45,245 nt of DNA, from positions 1 to 45,245 of the IMG/VR virus record IMGVR_UViG_3300032046_004340; one strand, written 5' to 3'. The notes beneath the pieces are model-generated. The model did not search any database. It had not been told where the DNA came from and saw only the letters and a list, made by a program, of their open reading frames with translations. Both the position numbers and the translations under genes were made by a program. Positions 15,524 through 24,023 of this stretch are shown piece by piece. Position 1 is the first letter of the stretch, and each line of letters begins with the position of its first letter. Source of the DNA: a virus.

Positions 15524-16590
15524 AATTCACAATAGTTGGCTCAATTTTTGACAGCAGCGGATATTCAATCCACACAAGAGAACTTTTCAAGGCACTTTCA
15601 AACATAGCAGATGTAAGACTCGAAATCCCATTAATCCCTAACTGGAATAGATTAATCACCGACAAGGAGCTTGAAGCAATCAAGAAGCCAGATGACAAGG
15701 ACAGGATAAGAATAATAATCACAAGTCCGCTTTATTGGAAACTTAACACAACAACAGGCAGAAACTGGGCATATATGATTTGGGAGGGAAATAAAGTGCC
15801 TAAATGCTTTATAGAGGAATGCCTGAATCCAGACATAGAATATATACTTTGCCCGAGCAATCACACAAAGCAAGCAATATTAAACACATCTTCTGAAAAG
15901 GATACTGAAATTGAATTATTAAACAAGAAAATAAGAATAATCCATCACGGAGTGGATCTTAATCTATTCTATCCAAAAGAAAAGCCAAACAAATGCATAT
16001 TTATAGCAAACAAAGGATTAAGAGGGCCAGAAGATAGAGGCGGACTTCAATACTTAATTAAAGCATTTATAGAAGAATTTACAGAAGAAGATGTGGAATT
16101 GATTATTAAAATAAACCCTGCATACGGGATAATAGACATAAACAATTTAATGATGCAGATGCAGATCCCAGCAAAGAAATATCCAAAGATAACAATCAAT
16201 AATCAACTGATGAATTATGAGGAATTGGTAAAATTCTATAACCAAGGGACAGTTTTCGTAAGTCCAACAAGAGCAGAAAGTTTTAACATTCCATGCTTGG
16301 AAGCAATGGCATGCGGCTTGCCAGTTTTAACTACAAACTTTGGAGGGCAAACAGATTTTGTGAATGAAGAAAATGGATGGCTGATCGGCGGAGAAATGAC
16401 AGAAGTCAAATGGGATTTAATGTACGAAGGGATTTCTTGGTTAATTCCATATTATCAAGATTTGAGAAAAATGTTAAGATGGATTTTTGAACATACTGAA
16501 GGCGTTAATAAGAAGAGCCAAAAAGCGTTAGAGACAGCCAAACAATTTACATGGGAAAACAGTGCCAAAAAGTTGATTGATTTAATATAA
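15520..16590 (+). CDS. glycosyltransferase, GT-B fold, GT4-like
   Basis: The start at 15520 forms an ATGA overlap; the long frame reaching back to 15352 overlaps two other genes and is not used. 356 residues. The N-terminus MKFTIVGSIFDSSGYSIHTREL gives the acceptor domain. IRIIHHGVDLNLFYP is the conserved domain-linker motif. The EX7E signature is Glu253-Glu261 (RAESFNIPCLEAM), followed by CGLPVLTT. It is the last gene of the carbohydrate island and is followed by a gap with a new promoter. Confidence 0.9.
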   Translation: MKFTIVGSIFDSSGYSIHTRELFKALSNIADVRLEIPLIPNWNRLITDKELEAIKKPDDKDRIRIIITSPLYWKLNTTTGRNWAYMIWEGNKVPKCFIEECLNPDIEYILCPSNHTKQAILNTSSEKDTEIELLNKKIRIIHHGVDLNLFYPKEKPNKCIFIANKGLRGPEDRGGLQYLIKAFIEEFTEEDVELIIKINPAYGIIDINNLMMQMQIPAKKYPKITINNQLMNYEELVKFYNQGTVFVSPTRAESFNIPCLEAMACGLPVLTTNFGGQTDFVNEENGWLIGGEMTEVKWDLMYEGISWLIPYYQDLRKMLRWIFEHTEGVNKKSQKALETAKQFTWENSAKKLIDLI

Positions 16591-16639
16591 TATGACTTTT
16601 TTTGATTAATGTATCTAAGAAGAATTAAAAATAGAAAGA

Positions 16640-16647
16640 TTTATAAA
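16640..16647 (+). promoter_or_regulatory. archaeal TATA box, leaderless promoter
   Basis: TTTATAAA with purine-rich AGAAAG just upstream lies 22 bases before the ATG at 16669, so the transcript should start at or next to the start codon. The 77-base gap 16591-16668 holds only this promoter. The palindrome found at the late promoters is absent here. Confidence 0.68.
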
Positions 16648-16668
16648 CTACTATTAATTAATTAATGT

Positions 16669-16944
16669 ATGAAATTTAGATGGTATTGGATAATAGGAAT
16701 AATTCTTGCATGCTTAATAATCGGAATTTTTATTGGAATATATTTTAAATCAGAACAGAAAACAAATTGCCCTCAGCAAAATTTAGAAATAACTAAAGAA
16801 AAATATTGTAAATGGATTGAATTTGCAGATGTACAAGAAAACTTAATTATAGCCCAAAGAAATTTATTAGAATCATATGGTGTGCCGATTGTATCAAATG
16901 ACAAATGGATAACTCTTGCAGAAGAAATGGAGAAATGCAAATGA
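16669..16944 (+). CDS. small membrane protein with one N-terminal transmembrane helix
   Basis: 91 residues. Residues 5-27 (WYWIIGIILACLIIGIFIGI) form a single hydrophobic helix preceded by positive residues MKFR, so the rest (about 64 residues, two Cys in the stalk) probably lies outside or in the membrane-proximal space. Soluble part not recognised. It is the first gene of the transcription unit that leads to terminase. Confidence 0.7.
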   Translation: MKFRWYWIIGIILACLIIGIFIGIYFKSEQKTNCPQQNLEITKEKYCKWIEFADVQENLIIAQRNLLESYGVPIVSNDKWITLAEEMEKCK

Positions 16945-17153
16945 AAAACAGAATAAATCCTGAGGAAAAAATAGTCCAACGAAGCATAGGATTCAAGTTC
17001 AGGCAAATCAGGTTTTTTAACCAATACCTAGAATTCAAGCCAGACGAATTCTGCAGGCAGGCAATTGATGCTCAAATAGAAATGATAGATAAAAAATTCT
17101 TAAAAGAGAAAAATGAGGAAGTTAACGAAAGAAGAGAAAGAACTGACATGTAG
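16941..17153 (+). CDS. hypothetical protein, 70 aa
   Basis: The start at 16941 forms an ATGA overlap; an ATG at 16905 would lie inside the previous gene. The product is basic and helical (QRSIGFKFRQIRFFNQYLEF, then an acidic/basic tail). Not recognised. It overlaps the next gene by 41 bases. Confidence 0.55.
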   Translation: MKNRINPEEKIVQRSIGFKFRQIRFFNQYLEFKPDEFCRQAIDAQIEMIDKKFLKEKNEEVNERRERTDM

Positions 17154-17409
17154 GAATCTTGAAAACCAGAAATCAGAAATAAGAACCCTTCAAGAAAATC
17201 TGAAATACAACCAAGCAATAATAGAGCAGCAAAGAATAAACAGGGAATTTGAAGACAGATGGAAACCTTATCTGAGACATAACAAAGACCTAACAGACAA
17301 AAAGACAATTAACTTAATAAAGAGTGAGATAGAGAATCGGAATGAAATAATCAAAATAGCGGAAAAGCAAATAAAGGAAGGAGTGGAAGAAAAGAAGAAA
17401 AGAGACTAA
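17113..17409 (+). CDS. coiled-coil protein, 98 aa
   Basis: Highly charged, with long heptad-like stretches from about residue 15 to 95 and no Gly or Pro breaks except one at RWKPYL. Function unknown. The long overlap with the gene upstream is unusual in this genome, so the true start could be a little later. Confidence 0.58.
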   Translation: MRKLTKEEKELTCRNLENQKSEIRTLQENLKYNQAIIEQQRINREFEDRWKPYLRHNKDLTDKKTINLIKSEIENRNEIIKIAEKQIKEGVEEKKKRD

Positions 17410-17447
17410 GTGGAGTATGATAAACAAAAGATTGAAAGGAGGGAAAA

Positions 17448-17561
17448 ATGGAAAAGCAAAACATCATAGACAAACTGAAGAAGCGTAAGGAACAACTTGA
17501 GAAATCAATAGAAGAGATAGAAGTGATATTAACATTATTTGACGAGCAGACCACATTATAA
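17448..17561 (+). CDS. tiny coiled-coil protein, 37 aa
   Basis: Preceded by AAAGGAGGG, one of the strongest ribosome binding sites in the window, and ending in a TAATG overlap with the next start. The product is a single charged helix (NIIDKLKKRKEQLEKSIEEI). Too short for a domain; the strong signals at both ends support translation. Confidence 0.62.
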   Translation: MEKQNIIDKLKKRKEQLEKSIEEIEVILTLFDEQTTL

Positions 17562-18034
17562 TGGACGAATCACCAATAATCAGAAGCCCAACTGAGGACG
17601 AGCGAAGAGATTTCATACCTTTAGTGGATCCAAAAAAGAGAGTTAAAAATACAAAGGAACTATTCGAGGATGAGATAGCCAAACAAGGCCAGGAGGCAGC
17701 AAAAAAGAAGTTGCCATTCGCCGAAAGGGCGGCACGGAACGACTTCAATGATTACTACAGAAATATAACCCAGCAACACGTTAGAAAATACGGATATGTC
17801 AAGCCGGAAGAAATCAAGCCAATCAAGATGGACTGGGCAAAGTACAGCGACCTTAAGAACTTCGAAGTACTGGCAGAAGGAGAGAGATTTGACGAACACT
17901 TGACAAAAGTCAATCCAGGATTATCAGTAATGATCAAATGGATAAGGTACAAATACAAGGACTACGAAAACATGTATGAAGTTCACGAAGACGGACCAAG
18001 TGCGATAAACAGGGCTAGAAAAGCAAGGGAATAA
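17561..18034 (+). CDS. hypothetical protein upstream of terminase, 157 aa
   Basis: Starts in a TAATG overlap. Hydrophilic, with many Lys, Glu, Arg, Asp and Tyr residues. One stretch reads LPFAERAARNDFNDYYRNIT, and there is a basic C-terminus (SAINRARKARE). No domain is recognised. Its position before the DNA methylase and terminase suggests a DNA-processing or packaging accessory role, which is inference only. Confidence 0.62.
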   Translation: MDESPIIRSPTEDERRDFIPLVDPKKRVKNTKELFEDEIAKQGQEAAKKKLPFAERAARNDFNDYYRNITQQHVRKYGYVKPEEIKPIKMDWAKYSDLKNFEVLAEGERFDEHLTKVNPGLSVMIKWIRYKYKDYENMYEVHEDGPSAINRARKARE

Positions 18035-19386
18035 TGGTACTCGAAATAGAGTATATTCCTATCTCAGAAATAATTCCTTATGATAAGAATCCTCGAAAGA
18101 ATGATCAAGCAGTGGATATAGTCGCAAAAAGCATTAAGGAATTCGGATTCAAAGTGCCAATAATTCTGGATAAGAATAATGTAATTATAGCAGGTCATAC
18201 AAGAGTCAAAGCAGCAATCAAACTTGGACTGACAGAAGTGCCAGTAATCTGGGCAGACGATCTAACAGAAGAACAAGTCAAAGCATTTAGATTAATGGAT
18301 AATAAATCGATTGAATATGCAAGTTGGGATTGGGATTTATTAAAAGAAGAATTAAAAGGATTACAAACAATTAATTTTGATTTAAATTTAACTGGATTTG
18401 ATGAAGCAGAACTTAACCAACTAATCAAATTAGGAAGAGATGACGAATTCAATGTTAATAAAGAACTTGAAGAAGCTATGAATAGAAAATCAGAATTATG
18501 CAAAGAAGGAGATATTTGGCAATTAGGAGAACATAAATTAATTATTGGAGATTGCACAAAAAAAGAGAATTGGGAAAAATTATTAAATAATGAAAAATGG
18601 GATTTTATGTTTACAGATCCACCTTATAGATTAGCTTATACTAAAAATCAAAGATTCAAAGGATATGTTAAAACCAAAAAAGGATTCGGATTCAGGGGAC
18701 AACATTATTATTTAGGAGTAGAAAAAAGAGGAGGTGTTCCAGAATACAATGAATGGTTATCTATTGCAAAAGATTATCAAAATCCACAAGGATTTAATAT
18801 TATAATTTATGAAAATTGGAAAAATTGTAAAGATTTATGGATTGCGATGGAAAAATATTGGAAGATACATAACATGATTATCTGGCATTGTGCAGGCAGA
18901 ACCCAAGGATTTTCAAGAAAAGGATTATTTTATAATAAATATGATATTGCTCTTTTCGCAGGAGAAAAAGAATTGAATGAAGAATTTGAACAAGAATTTG
19001 AAGACTATTTAAAAGAGAATGAAGAAAGATTTTTCAATACTTATCAAATTGGAATATATGCAGCACAAAAAGATTTTGCTTTTAATAGAGAAAAAAAGAT
19101 AGATACTTTAAAAGTAACAGATCATATAAGTTGGAATGTAGATTATAACAATCCACAAGGATTAATCTTTGGAACAAAACCAATTCCTATTCTTATTCCT
19201 TATATGAAATTATTATCAAATCAAGGAGAAATTATAATAGAACCTTTTGCAGGTGCTGGAAGTACACTAATTGCCTGTGAAATATTAAACAGAAAATGCA
19301 GAGCAATAGAAATAGAACCATTATATGCTGAGATAATAATAAAACGATGGGAGAAACTAACCAACAAAATAGCAGTGAAATTGTAG
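18034..19386 (+). CDS. ParB-domain adenine/cytosine-N4 DNA methyltransferase
   Basis: 450 residues, two domains. Residues 5-110 are ParB/Spo0J-like (PISEIIPYDKNPR, then the GHTR box). Residues 155-450 are a DNA amino-methyltransferase: motif IV DPPY at 195-198 comes before the SAM motif FAGAGST (about 405-411), the order of the beta class. It should methylate the exocyclic amine of adenine or cytosine. ParB-methylase fusions are common in phages next to terminase, as here. From about base 18290 the codons become markedly more AT-rich than in the ParB part. Confidence 0.9.
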   Translation: MVLEIEYIPISEIIPYDKNPRKNDQAVDIVAKSIKEFGFKVPIILDKNNVIIAGHTRVKAAIKLGLTEVPVIWADDLTEEQVKAFRLMDNKSIEYASWDWDLLKEELKGLQTINFDLNLTGFDEAELNQLIKLGRDDEFNVNKELEEAMNRKSELCKEGDIWQLGEHKLIIGDCTKKENWEKLLNNEKWDFMFTDPPYRLAYTKNQRFKGYVKTKKGFGFRGQHYYLGVEKRGGVPEYNEWLSIAKDYQNPQGFNIIIYENWKNCKDLWIAMEKYWKIHNMIIWHCAGRTQGFSRKGLFYNKYDIALFAGEKELNEEFEQEFEDYLKENEERFFNTYQIGIYAAQKDFAFNREKKIDTLKVTDHISWNVDYNNPQGLIFGTKPIPILIPYMKLLSNQGEIIIEPFAGAGSTLIACEILNRKCRAIEIEPLYAEIIIKRWEKLTNKIAVKL

Positions 19387-19790
19387 TTCCTTTAATTGAA
19401 ACTACGAAATCCGACAAAAAAAAGAAAAAAGGATTGAATCCAAAGAAAAAGCTAATGATAGATGCAATCAAAAGCCAATTAGGAAATATTAGTTTAGCCT
19501 GCAAACAAATAGGAATCCACAGAGACACACATTATGATTGGCTTAAAAATGATCTTTTATACAAACAAACTTATGATCAAATAGATGAATTTGTAGTAGA
19601 CTTCGCAGAAAATGCCTTAATGAAGCAAATAGATAATGGAAACATAACAGCAATTATATTCTTCTTAAAATGCAGAGCCAGGCATAAAGGATACATCGAA
19701 AAGCAGGAAATAGATCATATTAGTTCTGATGGAATCAAGTTTATAATTGAGAGGCAAAATGAGAGAGTTTCTCCTAAAGCTGAGCCCTAA
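19347..19790 (+). CDS. terminase small subunit-like protein
   Basis: 147 residues, overlapping the methylase by 40 bases and terminase large by 32. After a Lys-rich leader it has a helix-turn-helix, ISLACKQIGIHRDTHYDWLK (about residues 49-68). It continues with acidic helices and ITAIIFFLKCRARHKGYIEK, the pattern of phBC6A51-like small terminases. The role is to recognise viral DNA and recruit the large subunit for packaging. Position directly before terminase large supports the call. Confidence 0.8.
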   Translation: MGETNQQNSSEIVVPLIETTKSDKKKKKGLNPKKKLMIDAIKSQLGNISLACKQIGIHRDTHYDWLKNDLLYKQTYDQIDEFVVDFAENALMKQIDNGNITAIIFFLKCRARHKGYIEKQEIDHISSDGIKFIIERQNERVSPKAEP

Positions 19791-21123
19791 GCAAGAAGAG
19801 GCATTCAACATACTCCTGGATAATCAGACAACAGAGTTATTCTATGGAGGAGGCGCAGGTGGAGGCAAAAGTTATCTAGGTTGTGTTTGGCTAGTATTCT
19901 GCTGTTACAGATATCCTGGAAGTAGATGGCTTATGGGAAGAGCAAGGCTTAAAACCTTGAAGGAAAGCACGCTTTTAACATTATTTCATGTATTTAAAAT
20001 ACTCGGAATCAAAAAGAATGAATGGGCATATCATCCAATTGAAGGAGTTATCCGTTTCACAAATGGATCAGACATTTATCTTAAAGACTTATTTTGTTAT
20101 CCTGCAGACCCTGAATTTGATAGCCTTGGAAGCACAGAATACACAGGAGAATTCATAGATGAAATATCAGAATTAACAGAGAAGGCCAAGAACATAGCCA
20201 TGTCAAGGATAAGGTATAAGCTTGACGAGTTCGGAGTGATACCTAAATTGCTTATGGCCTCTAATCCTGCAAAGAACTTCGCATACCGGGAATTCTGGAA
20301 ACCATGGAAAGAAGGAACACTTCCAAATTTCAGGAAATTCGTACCGGCGCTTGTCCAAGACAATCCATTCATAAGCGAACACTATAGAGAAAATCTGCTC
20401 AAGCTTGACAAGAATTCTAGGGAAAGACTGCTATATGGAAACTGGAACTATGATGATGACCCAAGCAGACTATTCGAGTATGATAAGATAAACGACATAT
20501 TCACGATAGGATCAACAGGGCAAGGACAAAGATACATCTCGGCAGACATAGCCAGATTCGGGTCGGACAAGACCATAATCATTAGATGGACTGGACTAGG
20601 AATAGATGAGATAAAAATAAGGGAAAAATTATCAACTAAGGAAGTTGCGGAATTGATAGGCCACATCGCTCAATTGAACCAAATCCCAAGGAGTAATATA
20701 GTGATAGACGAGGATGGAATAGGCGGAGGGGTAGTCGACCAAATGAAGGGAGTTCATGGATTTATCAACAATTCAAGACCAATCGAAATTAAAAAGGAAC
20801 AAAATCCAACAGGATTCTATACATTGCCTCCAAAGCACAACTTCTCCAATCTCAAGACACAATGCTACTTTAAACTTGCGGGATATATAAACGAAGGAAA
20901 AATAAGTTACAATACAGGAGACATAAAAATAAAGGAAATGATAGTCGAGGACTTGGAGCAAATAAAGGTCAAGGACATAGACAAAGACGGAAAGATAGCA
21001 ATAATCCCCAAAGAGGATATAATTGAAAGCCTAGGACACTCACCGGATGTAGGGGATGCAATGATGATGAGAATGTATTTTGAACTTTTGGTAAAATGCA
21101 GACCTTACATGAGTATCAAATAG
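19759..21123 (+). CDS. terL: terminase large subunit
   Basis: The start at 19759 (MREFLLKLSPKQEEAF) is preferred to a TTG at 19747. 454 residues. ATPase: Walker A GGGAGGGKS at 30-38 and Walker B EFIDEIS with Asp134-Glu135. Nuclease domain: ISADIARFGSDKT (first acidic cluster, near 250), IVIDEDGIGGG (second) and HSPDVGDAMMM (third), the RNase H-like triad of headful nucleases. It packages DNA into the prohead. It ends the unit; a promoter follows. Confidence 0.95.
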   Translation: MREFLLKLSPKQEEAFNILLDNQTTELFYGGGAGGGKSYLGCVWLVFCCYRYPGSRWLMGRARLKTLKESTLLTLFHVFKILGIKKNEWAYHPIEGVIRFTNGSDIYLKDLFCYPADPEFDSLGSTEYTGEFIDEISELTEKAKNIAMSRIRYKLDEFGVIPKLLMASNPAKNFAYREFWKPWKEGTLPNFRKFVPALVQDNPFISEHYRENLLKLDKNSRERLLYGNWNYDDDPSRLFEYDKINDIFTIGSTGQGQRYISADIARFGSDKTIIIRWTGLGIDEIKIREKLSTKEVAELIGHIAQLNQIPRSNIVIDEDGIGGGVVDQMKGVHGFINNSRPIEIKKEQNPTGFYTLPPKHNFSNLKTQCYFKLAGYINEGKISYNTGDIKIKEMIVEDLEQIKVKDIDKDGKIAIIPKEDIIESLGHSPDVGDAMMMRMYFELLVKCRPYMSIK

Positions 21124-21125
21124 AT

Positions 21126-21156
21126 AGTATATACTAAATCAATCAACTTATTTAAA
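21126..21156 (+). promoter_or_regulatory. late promoter: palindrome plus TATA box (before portal)
   Basis: A perfect 10-bp palindrome AGTATATACT at 21126-21135, then AAATCAATCAAC, then TATA box TTATTTAAA at 21148-21156. The ATG at 21178 is about 22 bases after the box, consistent with a leaderless transcript. The same layout is seen before 24024, 28207 and 33477. Confidence 0.75.
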
Positions 21157-21177
21157 GACAAGAAAAATAATCTTTTA

Positions 21178-23154
21178 ATGAAGAAAGAAATCAAGAAAGT
21201 CAAAGGATATATTTCTGTAACAGAGGAAATGAAAACCCTCTATTTAAAAGAGGAATTCAAAGGACAAGTGACAGACATTCCTATCAGATTCCCAAAGGAT
21301 CTTGGAACAGAACATCCATTTAAGTTTGAGGACGCTGAAAATGTATTTAAAAAAGTAGGGCTTATCAACGGAATAATCAACAAATTTGCAGACAACATAA
21401 TTGGCGAATTCTCAGTAAAAGTAAAGAACCCAAACTCACAAGGGATTATAGACGGACTAACACATGACGCCAGTTTCAAGCCAACCATCAGGGAATGGGT
21501 AGTCGAAGGATTATCGAAAGGAAGTGGATTCATAGACTTGACAGCATTGCAAGAAAACAAAATAAAATGCTTGAATGCAAATAATATGTATATCAAGAGG
21601 GACACAAAGGGAAATGTCAAGAAATTTAATCAATATCTTGGGAACATAACAACATTCAACCCGGAGAGCAGAAAACTTACTCCATTTGAGCCAAATGAAA
21701 TCGCATACTTGCCAATAAACAGAATAAGCGGTGAAGCATATGGGATGGGGCTAATTATACCTAACGAGAGAGTGATAGAGAACCTAGTGGGAGGGGAACA
21801 GAATTACCACAAACTGCTTGAAAGAAAGGCTGGAGCGCCAATCCATGCGAAATTGGGACAACCAGGAGAAGCAGTTGATCCTTTGGATGTGGATGCAATG
21901 GCGAATAATTTAAAATTCATGAACAATAGGACTGAATGGGCAACAGATGGAAATGTGGAGTTCAAACTAATCGACTTTGGACTATTGGGTGACAGTCTGA
22001 CAAAAGGGCTTGAATATGACTTCCATCAACTGATTGCAGGTATGCAAACTCCTGAGGTATTGTTAGGATCAGGCCAACTTAACGAAGGAATAGGAAATGT
22101 CCAACAGGAAGGACTGCAAAGAACAATAGCAGCACTTCAAGATGAGATAGAAGGCATCATTGAAGAGAAGATATTAAGGCCACTTTTAAATGCGAATGAC
22201 TTGGACGAAACCATAGAATTTGTATGGAACCTTCCAAGCGAGACTGAAATAAACAACAGGATAGACAGGATCAGCAAGTTGCTCGAGAGTTTCAACATAT
22301 CTGAAAATATGAAGAGAATGCTTCAATTGGAACTGGCTAAATTATTGAATATAGAAGGAGCAGAGGAATTCCTTATCGAGCCGGAAGTAGGTGTAGACGA
22401 AGAGGAAGTAGACATGGAAAAGGCAGTCCAGAAAGCAAACCTGGATGGAAGGAAAGCTGAAACAGCCAAGAAGGAAAGTCCGGAAGCAAAGAAAGAGTCA
22501 AAGATACCTCAACCAGAAGTACCAGGAGCAAAACCGGGAGCAAAAGAAAGTATAGACATATGTACTGATATGAGTATGGTAAGTACCCATATACACGAAC
22601 AAGATGCAATGATACGAAGCGGAGATATAAGTGTCAGGGAATTCATAAACCTTAAAGAAATAAAAGGATTCAACTATTCAGACTATCTGATAGCAATCTT
22701 GAAAAGACTGAGAATAGACAAATTTGAAGACCTTGCAGCAATGAATGAATCAGATATAGAAATGGGATTGCTGGATGAGAATGACATAAAGAAACTCAGA
22801 ATTATATTAAAGAATGGATTCAGAAGAAATAAGTCAATCAGGCAAATAGAGAATGAGGTAAAAAATAATATAAGTTTGAAAGACAGATTTGATGAGGAAG
22901 GAAAACTGCAATTGACAGCAAATGAGAGACCAAGCATAATCACTAGAACCGAAACAGTCAGAATCGCAAACACGGGTTTATTAGACACTTTCAAAGACAA
23001 TGGAATCAAAAAGGTTAGATGGCTTGCTGCATTGTCTGAAAGAACATGCCCTGAATGTGAGAGCATGAACGCCCAAGTATTTCAATTAAATGAGAGTTAC
23101 GGAAAGATCCCCTTGCATCCAAATTGCAGATGTTCTTTCATATCAGTAGATTAA
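21178..23154 (+). CDS. portal protein fused to MuF-type head morphogenesis domain
   Basis: 658 residues. Residues 1-410 look like a phage portal: QTPEVLLGSGQLNEGIGNVQ, then TIAALQDEIEGIIEEKILRP, the stem/wing part of the dodecameric DNA entry ring. A charged linker (about 410-460) follows. Residues 490-658 are a Mu gpF/SPP1 gp7-like domain with ITRTETVRIANTGLL and the C-terminal metal-type motif CPECESMNAQVF and HPNCRC. Portal-MuF fusions are known in several tailed viruses. Here it begins the structural operon behind a late promoter. Confidence 0.9.
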   Translation: MKKEIKKVKGYISVTEEMKTLYLKEEFKGQVTDIPIRFPKDLGTEHPFKFEDAENVFKKVGLINGIINKFADNIIGEFSVKVKNPNSQGIIDGLTHDASFKPTIREWVVEGLSKGSGFIDLTALQENKIKCLNANNMYIKRDTKGNVKKFNQYLGNITTFNPESRKLTPFEPNEIAYLPINRISGEAYGMGLIIPNERVIENLVGGEQNYHKLLERKAGAPIHAKLGQPGEAVDPLDVDAMANNLKFMNNRTEWATDGNVEFKLIDFGLLGDSLTKGLEYDFHQLIAGMQTPEVLLGSGQLNEGIGNVQQEGLQRTIAALQDEIEGIIEEKILRPLLNANDLDETIEFVWNLPSETEINNRIDRISKLLESFNISENMKRMLQLELAKLLNIEGAEEFLIEPEVGVDEEEVDMEKAVQKANLDGRKAETAKKESPEAKKESKIPQPEVPGAKPGAKESIDICTDMSMVSTHIHEQDAMIRSGDISVREFINLKEIKGFNYSDYLIAILKRLRIDKFEDLAAMNESDIEMGLLDENDIKKLRIILKNGFRRNKSIRQIENEVKNNISLKDRFDEEGKLQLTANERPSIITRTETVRIANTGLLDTFKDNGIKKVRWLAALSERTCPECESMNAQVFQLNESYGKIPLHPNCRCSFISVD

Positions 23155-23156
23155 AA

Positions 23157-23312
23157 ATGGTAACAATAACAGATGCAAACATGCCTGTATGCGAGAAATG
23201 CGGAGAAAGGGCAATAACCCTTATAAGTAAGATGTGGCTATGCGGGAAATGCATGTTAGAACTACAAGAAAAATTAAACAAATTAAAAAAGAAAATATTA
23301 CTGGAGGAATAA
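23157..23312 (+). CDS. zinc-ribbon miniprotein in the head operon, 51 aa
   Basis: Start at 23157, two bases after the portal stop; upstream frame extension to 23124 lies in the portal gene. Contains CEKCGERAITLISKMWLCGKC, a CxxC-x13-CxxC zinc ribbon, followed by a Lys/Glu helix. Function unknown; possibly a head assembly or regulatory adaptor. Confidence 0.65.
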   Translation: MVTITDANMPVCEKCGERAITLISKMWLCGKCMLELQEKLNKLKKKILLEE

Positions 23313-23635
23313 TGCCAATCAAATTAGACAAAACAACTAGGCAAAGAGTACAATTCGCAAAGCATTGCGGAGATATAGAATATGATCTAGTCGGAGATAG
23401 TGCGATCATAAATGAAAGTGTGCCTATAATAGGACCTTGGGCAGACCATACTGGAACAGGAGGACCTCCAAGCAAGCAACAGCAAATGTTCGGTGGGATA
23501 ACAAACCAATTCTTCGGGCAAGATATCGCAATCGAGGGAGCAAAACTTGGAAACTTAAACGAGGTAGGGGAAAACTCAGATTTATTCAGAAGAAGAAGAA
23601 TCAGGAGGACAATAGATGTCAAAGATATTCAATAA
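23312..23635 (+). CDS. hypothetical head-region protein, 107 aa
   Basis: Start at 23312 in a TAATG overlap behind GGAGG. The product has a central Gly/Gln-rich loop (GTGGPPSKQQQMFGGITNQF) and a basic C-terminus (FRRRRIRRTIDVKD). Not recognised. The position between portal and protease suggests a minor head or assembly protein. Confidence 0.6.
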   Translation: MPIKLDKTTRQRVQFAKHCGDIEYDLVGDSAIINESVPIIGPWADHTGTGGPPSKQQQMFGGITNQFFGQDIAIEGAKLGNLNEVGENSDLFRRRRIRRTIDVKDIQ

Positions 23636-23963
23636 CGAGAAAGAGGAGAAAATTATATTGAACACAGGAGAAGGCCAAGTCTCATTCAAAACAGATAAAT
23701 TTACTGGAAAATTAGATGGTATAATCATTGATTCCCCAGAAAAAATATCAATAATAATAGAGAGTGAACTAGGATATCTTATTCTTAAAAGAGCTGATTT
23801 ATTCGGAATAAATTATCTTTCTATCAGAAATCACACAACAACACCAGAAGAACGTGTATTGGACTATCCTGATTTTGATGAGTTTTTATTGAATGAATCC
23901 TTAATTATCACTGTAATGGGCAACAAAAACAAAGATGTGCAGTTAATTTTTAGATTTTCTTAA
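23616..23963 (+). CDS. hypothetical beta-rich protein, 115 aa
   Basis: Overlaps the preceding gene by 20 bases. Alternating short hydrophobic stretches (IILNTGEGQVSFKTD, KISIIIESELGYLIL) suggest a beta sandwich or barrel, of the kind found in minor head or connector proteins. No known family recognised. It is the last gene before a new late promoter. Confidence 0.6.
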   Translation: MSKIFNNEKEEKIILNTGEGQVSFKTDKFTGKLDGIIIDSPEKISIIIESELGYLILKRADLFGINYLSIRNHTTTPEERVLDYPDFDEFLLNESLIITVMGNKNKDVQLIFRFS

Positions 23964-23995
23964 AGTATATACCTAATTTCTCAATATATTTAAAT
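23964..23995 (+). promoter_or_regulatory. late promoter: palindrome variant plus TATA box (before protease)
   Basis: AGTATATACC at 23964-23973 (one mismatch to the palindrome), 11 bases including TCAA, then TATA box ATATTTAAAT starting at 23985. The ATG at 24024 is about 30 bases after the box, so the leader is very short or absent. Confidence 0.72.
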
Positions 23996-24023
23996 TAAGT
24001 AAATTACCTATTTATGATTAAAA

